Shown here piece by piece: positions 9,642 through 17,618 of a DNA stretch of 64,000 nucleotides. Under the pieces are notes generated by a model that did not search any database, was not told the DNA's origin, and worked only from the letters and a program-made list of their open reading frames with translations. Both the position numbers and the translations under genes were made by a program. Within the stretch, counting starts at the first letter, position 1. Each line of letters starts with the position of its first letter. Location of the stretch: NCBI RefSeq assembly GCF_001761485.1, contig NC_090775.1, positions 1,178,001 through 1,242,000 on the forward strand. Direction: 5' to 3'. This DNA comes from Yarrowia lipolytica. Its lineage: Eukaryota > Ascomycota > Dipodascomycetes > Dipodascales.

Positions 9642-10494
9642 TTATCCAAGCAGCTTGGTGGACACCTTGGCGAGAATGTGGAGAGCAACAACGGAGAAGA
9701 TGAAACCCAGAGAGAGCACCATGACCACTACGGGGTCGACCTTGAGACCCTGGGACTCGTCAGTGTAGAGCTTGAGCATGGTGGAGGACGATCCGCCAGC
9801 ACCGACAGATCGTGTGGAGGTGGGTCGCTGCGAGGCCTTGGCCTCCTGTCGCTGAGCGTTGTTTCGTCGCCTAGGTTAGTATGGAAATGGATACGACCGT
9901 GTGGAGATCACGAGTTGGTAGCCACGTCCTGTTCATCCGCGAACTGCGTAGCGCCATCCCTCGAGTCTTGATCGAGTCATCGTCAACTTGGATCCTGTTC
10001 TGATCCATGACGTGGTGTATGCATGTGGGGACATGTACGTGTGCGTGTACGTGTGAAGGATGTGGGGCGTGGGGTGAGAAGATGGGTGGATTGTAAGTCT
10101 TAATGGTGGTGCCGCTTGTGTCGTGCGTCACAGTCGTAGAGTAACACTCTTACCACAAACACCCTAGCACTGTTTTTAAAACCTGGCACCTAAGGTGTTG
10201 TGTGTGTTAACATCCACCCCAAACATCCCCAACACACCACAACTTCCCACCCACCAATCCTACTACGCGTCCAATCCACTGTCATGATCCCATCATCTGG
10301 ATCATCTCATTTACATTCCCCAAACGCGACCATCAGTCTTATGGTCTTTCTGCCACGATCCATGTCGTGGTCTCTTTTTCTCCCTCCGGTGTCATACTCA
10401 CTTCATCTGGGCAGCGGGGCCTCCGGGAACTTGGGCGCTAGTGGACTGTGTTAGTATGGCTTTGCGGCTCGGGGCACAAACGAACACTTACCAT
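9642..10494 (-). CDS. SBH1: Sec61 complex beta subunit, three exons with a start-codon-only first exon
   Basis: Spliced on the minus strand as 10494-10492, 10445-10402 and 9870-9642, giving 91 residues (S. cerevisiae Sbh1 has 82). The first coding exon is just ATG; the donor GTAAGT follows directly, and a 46-base intron ends at TACTAACACAG. The second intron is 531 bases with GTGAGT and TACTAACCTAG. The protein has a Gly/Ala/Ser-rich cytosolic N-terminus, a conserved SSTMLKLYTDESQGLKVDPVV block and one C-terminal transmembrane helix (VVVMVLSLGFIFSVVALHIL), that is, a tail-anchored ER protein. It is the small non-essential subunit of the protein-conducting translocon. All exon joins preserve the frame. 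Confidence 0.93.
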
Positions 10495-11211
10495 TTTTTT
10501 TGTGAGAGGTGTTGTTGATGCTGGTGAGGAGGTGATGTGGCAGAAACCACTGATGTTAATGACGTCGCAACCTTATTTTTCGTGACACACCTGCCAAAGC
10601 TAAACGGGGTCTCCTGGTAAAAGGGCGATCTTCCAGCACACGCCATAAACTGGACTAGGAGACCTGTCATCGAAATGGTGCTGTTGATTATGGTATTTGA
10701 TGGTATTTGCTGGTTTCCTCCGACCATTGATTCGAATCAATTGTCATTTCCCATCCACCCATCAATCATCGGACTTCCCCCCAATTGTCACCTGGACCCA
10801 GCCAGCCAGAATGTCATACCCCCGCTGATCTGATATAAAGATGCTGACAGATAGTAATGGTAGTTTTTGACTCCATCTATCGATTAAATGGGTCCCTACT
10901 GACTGTTTTGTCGTTTGTTGTTGTTTTTTGAACCGACTCTTTTGACCAGTTGCCGAAACAGAACAACATGTCAATCTAGAAAACGCTACGGACTGTCTGT
11001 GGATAAGCCGAGTATACCATCGCTATCCCCTACTCTCAGGGATTCTAATGATATACTTTTCACCCCTCCACCTCTACTATTCAGTCCCCCATAGACTACA
11101 ATTACCCTCCAACATGCCATAATCAAGACAAGACACTCATCACTCGGTACAGTATATACACCTACTTGTACCTTGGTCAACTCCAGGAGACCTTCCGGCA
11201 ACCCTCTCAAT
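10495..11211. other. Spacer upstream of SBH1
   Basis: This contains the SBH1 promoter on the minus strand. The DNA is A/T-rich with no recognised gene. A perfect GATTCGAATC-type palindrome near 10729 is not part of a tRNA. Confidence 0.35.
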
Positions 11212-11397
11212 ATGCCCATCATCAACTTTGTCGACGAGCGACTCGAAATAGTACACTACAATATTGTTGGTCTACTGTGTATAGCGTTTCTGGTGGTCAG
11301 CTTCCGGCCCTACAGTCTGCTACTTCATGTGGATGGCCAAGGAGGCGTTATTGACGAAACGGTGACCATTGTGTCTTGTCTGATTTTGAGATATTAG
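11212..11397 (+). CDS. Possible 61-residue single-pass membrane protein, unknown function
   Basis: An ATG at 11212 opens a 61-residue frame beginning MPIINFVDERLEIVHYN. It has one strong hydrophobic segment (about residues 18-29, IVGLLCIAFLVV) followed by a charged stretch and a second weaker hydrophobic end. I do not recognise a family. It lies between SBH1 and the LYR-protein gene, reading toward the latter, with 59 bases between the stops. A frame of this length with a clean transmembrane segment can arise by chance, so this is tentative. Conservation in other Yarrowia-clade species would be the main argument for it. Confidence 0.3.
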   Translation: MPIINFVDERLEIVHYNIVGLLCIAFLVVSFRPYSLLLHVDGQGGVIDETVTIVSCLILRY

Positions 11398-11456
11398 CAC
11401 GTTTTCTACTTGTTTTGTTGTTGGTTGACTATATACAATAAATAACAGGGATGCGA

Positions 11457-12548
11457 TCACCGATACAGTCTTCCCAGATTGCTATCGGCTCTCATTTGCG
11501 CATGTTTAACCCGGGCCTTGTGAATGAGCTCGGGATGCTTTCGATCCACCACCTTCTGGTACTGCTTGATTCGCCGCATTGTGATGGGGTACTCACTGGC
11601 CAGCATCTTCTTCATGTGGTTGACCTTGTCTGAAGCCAACCGCAGCCTCGACTTGACGTCGGCGTTTTTGGCAAACAGCGTCTTCATGACTTCGCTCTTG
11701 GGGTCCATGTTTTTGCGGAGCTTGGCTCGGATCTCCTTGCCGAGATGCTCCAGTTCCTTTTCCAGATCCTTGATCCGGACAATGAGGTTATTGTGGCGCT
11801 TGTACAGCACAGAAATGATCCGGCCAAACTCCCAGCTCTGTGGGGCCAGTCTGTGTCGCGGGCGATGGAACACGAGCTGCGGAATGTTGCTTCCCTTTTG
11901 GTCTCTGACGATTTCGCCTCCTTCTCGACGCTTCAGTTTCAGAGTGTGCTTGTAGACGTCTCTCTGGTGGTTTCTGTTGGCCAGCAGCACGCATTGAGTG
12001 AAGAGCTGTTGCGATCTGCCTGTTCGCTGGGGGATCCGGCTCTTGAGCCGCTTCAGAAGCACCGTATGAAGACGTTGCGTCTCTCTATGCTGTTGTTCCT
12101 CCGGGGAAATTGGAACGCTTTCGGCCTTGGTAAGCACCTTCTTGCGGTACGACTCGACAAAGTCGGGAAACTTGGCGTTCTGGTTGTTTTCCGCCCGCTC
12201 AAACTGCTGCTGGAGATGGTTGTCGACTTTCTGCTTGTGTCGTTCGTCCTTGATCCGTACCTGTTCCTGTGAGATCTTATCAACCAGCGGAGCCACGGAG
12301 TCGGGGTCTTCAAACGCCCGACACAGCAGCGCGTCCCATTCCAGCGCCGTCGAGATGGCCCTGTGCGCCCGCTGGAAATCCCGCGCCACCGGCGCTTCTT
12401 TTCGAAACTGCTGCTTCAGCTGGGTTCGAAAAGTGTGCACCAGATTCTTCTGCCGGGGAGACAGAAGCAACGGAAGATGCTGGGCTCCGCGTGTCAGGCT
12501 TCTGTACAGCTGCAGCACTGCCTTCCGATGCAGCTCGCTGTTGAGCAT
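11457..12548 (-). CDS. RRG1: LYR-motif mitochondrial protein, probable Rrg1-like
   Basis: A 363-residue intronless frame starting at 12548. The N-terminus has a classic LYR signature (LHRKAVLQLYRSLTRGAQHL, with LYR at 14-16) followed by a basic helical segment (KNLVHTFRTQLKQQFRKEAP). This is the pattern of Complex1_LYR proteins that work with mitochondrial acyl carrier protein. The total length and the long, basic, mostly helical remainder fit yeast Rrg1 (365 residues, required for respiratory growth and mtDNA maintenance) better than the roughly 100-residue LYR assembly factors. The match to Rrg1 is from memory of weak similarity and could be another LYR protein. It is divergent from the ubiquitin-like gene at 12912. 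Confidence 0.5.
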   Translation of the reverse strand: MLNSELHRKAVLQLYRSLTRGAQHLPLLLSPRQKNLVHTFRTQLKQQFRKEAPVARDFQRAHRAISTALEWDALLCRAFEDPDSVAPLVDKISQEQVRIKDERHKQKVDNHLQQQFERAENNQNAKFPDFVESYRKKVLTKAESVPISPEEQQHRETQRLHTVLLKRLKSRIPQRTGRSQQLFTQCVLLANRNHQRDVYKHTLKLKRREGGEIVRDQKGSNIPQLVFHRPRHRLAPQSWEFGRIISVLYKRHNNLIVRIKDLEKELEHLGKEIRAKLRKNMDPKSEVMKTLFAKNADVKSRLRLASDKVNHMKKMLASEYPITMRRIKQYQKVVDRKHPELIHKARVKHAQMRADSNLGRLYR

Positions 12549-12911
12549 GATGTTTGTGTAACTACTACTTGTAGTTGTATCGCCACTTCGAATGTGTTTC
12601 TACTGAACCAGGCGCATCGGTGTAAAAATATATATTATGCATGATGAAACTGTATCTGGAGGACGAGGCCAGGTGGGGCCATTTGCGGGAGTTGTAGGGC
12701 AGGTGGAGAGAAGGAGACAATGCTAGTGGATCATAAATGTATGGTGGAAGCAGCACTCGAATTTCTAGCCTGGGAACTTGCTCACTGTCCGACTTGTAGT
12801 CACCCTAGATTCTCGCCACTGCGTGAACTTTCCTTATTAGGCTACACTGCGTTATCGGGAACTTTTCACTTTTCCCGAAGTCCAACCGTCACCTGTTTGA
12901 CTCGACACAAA
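12549..12911. promoter_or_regulatory. Divergent promoter between the LYR protein and the 125-residue gene
   Basis: A 363-base spacer with both transcription starts. A TACTTGTAG motif near 12562 is in the LYR-gene leader and a run containing TATATATTA near 12628 could serve as a TATA element. Nothing else stands out. Confidence 0.4.
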
Positions 12912-13289
12912 ATGCCCCAACCGGTTACCATCAAGCTGAAACGCAACAAAAAGGTGGTCATGATGGAGTGCCAGCCCAAGGAGACCATGGAGCAGGTCAA
13001 AGCCCGGCTTGTGGCGCTTCTGCCCACAATTGGACCCTCGGGGCTGTCGGACCTTGACGTGGAAATGACGGACATTCCAGTGCCGTTGACGGAGTACGAG
13101 ACCACCACCTCCTCGACCAACAAGGGCAAACAGCCCGAGACGGAGCTTGGAGAAATCCGACTGGCGGTGCTGGAAGGCGAACTGTGGGTGGAGATCGAGG
13201 ACTACAAGAAGCAAAAGGTGGGGGATTACAACCGGGATTTTGTCACGTTTGGATGGGCAGATGAGGGAGAGGACTTTGTGGTGCTATAA
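12912..13289 (+). CDS. Small conserved-looking protein, possible ubiquitin-like fold, function unknown
   Basis: The frame is open from 12720, but the ATG at 12912 begins the part that looks like protein: MPQPVTIKLKRNKKVVMMEC, 125 residues. The first 45 residues resemble the opening beta-hairpin and helix of a ubiquitin-like domain (TIKLKRNKKVVMMECQ, then ETMEQVKARLVALLP), as in elongin B. The middle is polar and low-complexity (EYETTTSSTNKGK), and the C-terminus ends with VTFGWADEGEDFVVL. I do not recognise an orthologue. The ATG context (CAAAATGCC) and the clear break in composition upstream support the start. It is divergent from the LYR-protein gene. Confidence 0.65.
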   Translation: MPQPVTIKLKRNKKVVMMECQPKETMEQVKARLVALLPTIGPSGLSDLDVEMTDIPVPLTEYETTTSSTNKGKQPETELGEIRLAVLEGELWVEIEDYKKQKVGDYNRDFVTFGWADEGEDFVVL

Positions 13290-15054
13290 TAGGGGAGAGC
13301 TGCGCGCGTTACCAACTTTCCCGCATTGCACACACAACCATGAGGGTTGGCATGGCGGAAACGACCTGTGGGACCTGGGGAGACTGAGGTCTCTGTCATT
13401 GGTCACTGTCGACGGAGGAGATGCCATTGTACCCCACGGTGGTCTTGGTCAGCTCCAGGGTGGCCTTGGACCGCTCCAGGGTGGTCTTGAGAATCCCTGC
13501 GTTTGGTGTACATGGATACCCGTCATAGGAGGACATTACCAGTTCATAGAAGAAGCATTTTCACATGAAACAAGCGTCTTTACATAGACAAACCTGGAGT
13601 GGAGGGTCTATGCGTTATTGGAGTTTCATTATTGTCTACCAATGCAACCCCGATCTGTGGATCATGGAGCTTCCAAGTACGGTCGGTACGAGTATCAAGA
13701 TAAGTCTTCCCGAGTCATAAAGTACGTCAAATCAAAGACTCAGCGTACCGACTCGGGCAACATCTATGGTCCTGGTCACGTGAATGTATCATGAAGAGCA
13801 TTTCTGTTCTACTAGTACGGGAGTTTGCTACAGCCAAGCACACTGTAGGCGAATTGGAGGGATGTAGTTTGAGTGAATGGAGATGTTTTGAGAGATGGAG
13901 GAGCATTGATATGTTAAGTTGTGGCTCTGAAGTCTTCTGGTCTACGCTCAGCTAGTTGACTCCAAACACTTTTCTTCTCCTTTCGGTCCTTTTCAGTGGT
14001 GATATCTCTTCTCATCCACTTGCTGTGAGAGTATCGAGAATAGTAGAGACAGGTCTGAACAACAGTACATGCAGTAGGTGATGGATAGATGGAATAAACT
14101 GCTGGTTAACAGTTAATTGTCCTTCCAGTGGTTCCCGGTCCATGAGAGGAGTAGTAGTACTCGTACCGATACTCCTCTTAACGACCGTGCTGAGATGTAC
14201 TGGTACCCGTACTCAACACAGGACAGAATCGGAACACCACCGGTGGGTCGTATTGAACATTAGTAAAAGTCGTTGTTTGCCAACAGTTCTGTCATTTGTC
14301 AACAGTTGTCATTGCACTTCTCGGATTCCTATCCGTTTCGGGCGAGTAGTCGCCTTGCGAGTCTTTTCTTAAGGGTGTCAACTAACGCATCAAGTATTCG
14401 CAATCATTTACAGTGACAGCTTTGTAAGGGTACACGGGAGCCACCCTCGTTTCCACGCTGAAATGGAGGTATTTATTATCTTTTTTGTCCCGCATTAGTC
14501 CCTCATATTTCCTCATTTCTTTATTCATTTTTATTCCACTTTTTATTCCCTTTATATCCATTTATATCCATTTATATCCATTTATATCCATTTATATCCA
14601 TTTATATCCATTTATATCCATTTATATCCATTTATATCCATTTATATCCAATTTATATCCATTTATATCCATTTATATCCATTTATATCCATTTTTATAA
14701 TCCATTTAATATCCATTTATATCCAATTAATATCCATTTAATATCCATTTATATCCATTTTATATCCCATTTATATCCATTTTATATCCATTTATATCCA
14801 TTTATTCCTTTTTATTCCTTTTTTATTCATTTTTATTCTTTTATTTATTCCTTTTTATTCCTTTTTTATTAGAACATAAATGTCCGTACTCCCAACTGAA
14901 CTATATTCCTCCATCACACCCACATCACGTGCAGTTTCCGCTTTCACCAAAAAAAACAGTCACACTTCTCTCCCAACTAGGTTTGGGACTCGGCATCCGC
15001 ACTTTGTCAAAATCTTTGGAAACTCTCTGACCCTCAACTACACAGTACGACACC
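13290..15054. other. Spacer upstream of RPS5 with a decamer array
   Basis: No gene is seen in about 1.76 kb. The right half holds the TTTATATCCA array (14551-14691) and its degenerate continuation to about 14870, plus an E-box CACGTG at 14926-14931, about 125 bases before the RPS5 start. The left half has scattered GTACGAGT-type sequences but no coding potential. Confidence 0.45.
14551..14800. repeat. Minisatellite of the decamer TTTATATCCA
   Basis: Ten uninterrupted perfect copies run from 14551 to 14650, then after one inserted base four more copies to 14691, then increasingly diverged copies to about 14800. The unit length of 10 bases is close to one helical turn, so A/T steps are kept on one face of the helix. 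It ends about 250 bases upstream of the RPS5 start codon. Confidence 0.9.
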
Positions 15055-15687
15055 ATGGCCGACGAAACCGCCCCTGTTGCTCTTGCCCTCCAGCTCCCCA
15101 AGGACATCATCGCCGAGTCCGGCTCCGTCAAGCTCTTCAACAAGTGGACCTACGACGACGTTGAGGTCAAGGACATTTCTCTCACCGACTATGTCCAGAT
15201 CTCCCAGCCCGTTTACATCCCCCACACCGCCGGCCGATACGCCAACAAGCGTTTCCGAAAGGCCCAGTGCCCCATTGTCGAGCGACTCACCAACGCTCTG
15301 ATGATGAACGGCCGAAACAACGGTAAGAAGCTCAAGGCTGTCCGAATCGTCGAGCACGCTCTGGAGATCATCCACCTGCTCACCGACCTCAACCCCCTGC
15401 AGGTTGTTGTTGACGCCATCATCAACTGCGGTCCCCGAGAGGACTCCACCCGAATCGGTTCCTCCGGTGCCGTTCGACGACAGGCCGTCGATGTCTCTCC
15501 TCTGCGACGAGTCAACCAGGCCATCTCTCTGCTCACCATCGGTGCCCGAGAGGCCGCTTTCCGAAACATCAAGACCATTGCTGAGTGTCTTGCTGAGGAG
15601 CTCATCAACGCCGGAAAGGGTTCTTCCAACTCTTACGCTATCAAGAAGAAGGACGAGCTTGAGCGAGTCGCCAAGTCTAACCGATAA
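15055..15687 (+). CDS. RPS5: 40S ribosomal protein uS7
   Basis: A 210-residue intronless frame, slightly shorter than the 225 residues of S. cerevisiae Rps5. Diagnostic segments are [13 protein letters not shown] near the start, [25 protein letters not shown] (in part, about 54-80), [20 protein letters not shown] and the C-terminal RVAKSNR that ends the whole uS7 family. The protein binds the 3' domain of 18S rRNA at the head of the 40S subunit beside the E site. ATG context is CACCATGG-like and codon use is extremely biased, as expected for a highly expressed ribosomal gene. No intron is needed, unlike RPL29 and the eL40 fusion in this window. Confidence 0.97.
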   Translation: MADETAPVALALQLPKDIIAESGSVKLFNKWTYDDVEVKDISLTDYVQISQPVYIPHTAGRYANKRFRKAQCPIVERLTNALMMNGRNNGKKLKAVRIVEHALEIIHLLTDLNPLQVVVDAIINCGPREDSTRIGSSGAVRRQAVDVSPLRRVNQAISLLTIGAREAAFRNIKTIAECLAEELINAGKGSSNSYAIKKKDELERVAKSNR

Positions 15688-16039
15688 GGTGATGTAAAAA
15701 ATGTATTAAGTATTTGCACGGACCAGGCATCAGTGGCGAACTTCAGGTGTGAACCACCGACCGAGCCCCGAGTCTATTAGTAGATCTGCACCTATTGCTC
15801 GCGTATGAACAGTTGAGCAAGATCACCACTCCAATATTCATGTTTCAAATACGTACTCGTAGAACAACCCCTTCAAAACAAGAGATATCAACTTGGAAAC
15901 TTCGGGCCCCACCTCCCTCACTATGGGAGCTATAGATCTATACTCTTCGCCATCGTATTCGGCTGGTCATTCTCCATCAGATCCGCTGCTCACCAGCTCA
16001 CCAGCCTGGTTGTTGGGTTGTAGGCTATGGTATGGATTG

Positions 16040-16342
16040 TCACACTGTGTTCCAAATCCGTACGAAATAGCTTGTCATGTGACTACAGCAGTCGCAAGTA
16101 CAATACGTACACCTGCTCCAACTCTTGCGCTTCCCGCTACTTGTAGCCACGCCTCTGTCTCTCGCTAGGAACTGTTAGTCCAAGATCCAATTTACGCGTT
16201 GGAATTTTTCACTTACCCGGGAGTAACCAGACCAGAGTGTAATTATAATCGCGTCTGGTCGATTTTTTGGGCTACCGCTAGACCTGTCTAGATGAGGCCG
16301 ATCGAGCTGAATTTTTGACAGAAGAGATATATCGCATCTCAT
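16040..16342 (-). CDS. Candidate spliced small ORF (85 residues), unverified
   Basis: On the minus strand an ATG at 16342 opens 42 codons that end exactly at a GTAAGT donor (intron 16216-16172, 45 bases). The acceptor follows GACTAACAG, matching the branch-site layout of the eight better supported introns in this window, and the joined frame stays open for 43 more codons to a TGA at 16040. The predicted product has a cysteine cluster (CTYCTCDCC) but no recognised family, and its composition is not like the neighbouring genes. It could equally be a spliced non-coding RNA or chance. Confidence 0.2.
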
Positions 16343-17189
16343 AATGTCCAGTCAAATTCTCAGCCAAAAAATCGGACTACTTGCTGCTCTAGAGTGATGT
16401 TTCTTGTGCAGTGTTAGACAGACTAGTCGAGCGTGCTGCAGTTTTGGAGAACAGTTTCTACTGGCTGAAAGGTGAGGGCTACCGTCTCGGAGCTTGGCCT
16501 GGGGGGTTAATGGAGTGAAATAAATGTCACAAGAATGTGTAATGAAACTTTTCGCTTTGTTACTCTTCAGTATTGGTCCTTCTTGTCCGTGGAAATCTCC
16601 AGTAACCTGGACCCAGCCTTGATACCTCGACATTAGGAGATGTTGAGGGGTGTCAGAAGAAGAAATGGTGGAAATAATGGTTATTTTATCAGTTTACATG
16701 AGCCTCACTCAACAAAAATCATCCCTTCGGTGGTGATATTATCGAGAAGCTCTCCACTTATAGTGGTTTTAGGGCGTGGTTCTTCTGCAAGACTTGATAG
16801 GATGTATCTATCTCTATATTCCGGCTTCAATAGGATAGCTGAAACAAGCAACAGTTCGCCATTGTATTAAATCCTCCCTACTGATTGCAATTATCAAGTA
16901 GTATTTCCTACTTTCGTATCACTTTATCGATTTGAACACATTATAGACGGTTACTTGTGGACTTGTGCAACCAGGAAGACTAGAACATACCCGGAGGTGT
17001 TTAACACTTAATAAATATCACCCATTCATTTACTACATCTTGCTACTAAATCTCTCTCTTCCCCATCATTCTGCCCTTTTCAGAATAGCAGATCGTAGAC
17101 CCCTGACCCAGAGACTTGAAGAGTCATTGGAGTTGGTCAAAACTTTGTAAAACGGCAGTATACTTGTAGGAAAAACATTGTTTGGACTC

Positions 17190-17280
17190 TCCACTCTCCA
17201 CTTCACTCTCCACTCTCCACTTCACTCTCCACTCTTCACTCCACTTCACTCTTCACTCCACTCTCTACTCTCTCTACACT
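17190..17280. repeat. Degenerate CACTCTCCACTT tandem repeat
   Basis: A pyrimidine-rich block of roughly 12-base units built from CACTCTCCA, CTTCA and CTCTTCA variants. It lies in the MAK10 leader or promoter, and translates into low-complexity residues in the upstream extension of the MAK10 frame, which is one reason that extension is not accepted as coding. Confidence 0.7.
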
Positions 17281-17618
17281 GTCCATACTACACTGTAGCC
17301 AAAGTAGCAATCAATAGGACCCTACTATACCCATTCCTGAACCATCAAAAGACCAAGGATTCTGGTATTTACACGTATTTGTACCATTTATCTCTGCACT
17401 TGTTTATTAATCCAAATTTCTCCATAGAGAACAATCCACTCTGCCTCACAGCCCCCCACGGCCCCCCACCTCTCCCCTTTTGGCAAGAAGAACAGAACAC
17501 CCCAATTTCTATCAGAGAGGCGGTAATACGAGAGCGTGTTTGCTTCCGGCCCAACTTGAGCGCATTTCCTAGTCTGCCCCTGTCCCTGTCGTATTACGTA
17601 ATCAATCATATACCATGC

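Larger units (their letters stand above)
15688..17618. other. Spacer between RPS5 and MAK10
   Basis: About 1.9 kb without an established gene. It contains a candidate minus-strand spliced small ORF (16040-16342), two nested imperfect inverted repeats at 16258-16376, and a CTCCACTTCA-type tandem repeat at about 17190-17280. The MAK10 promoter must lie in the right end. Confidence 0.4.

Noticed and set aside
14551-14800. CRISPR-like appearance of the decamer array
   Set aside because: Units are directly tandem with no spacers, and this is a eukaryotic nuclear sequence.
17178-17618. N-terminal extension of the MAK10 frame
   Set aside because: Made of translated CTCCACTT repeats and random sequence; family similarity starts only near 17650.
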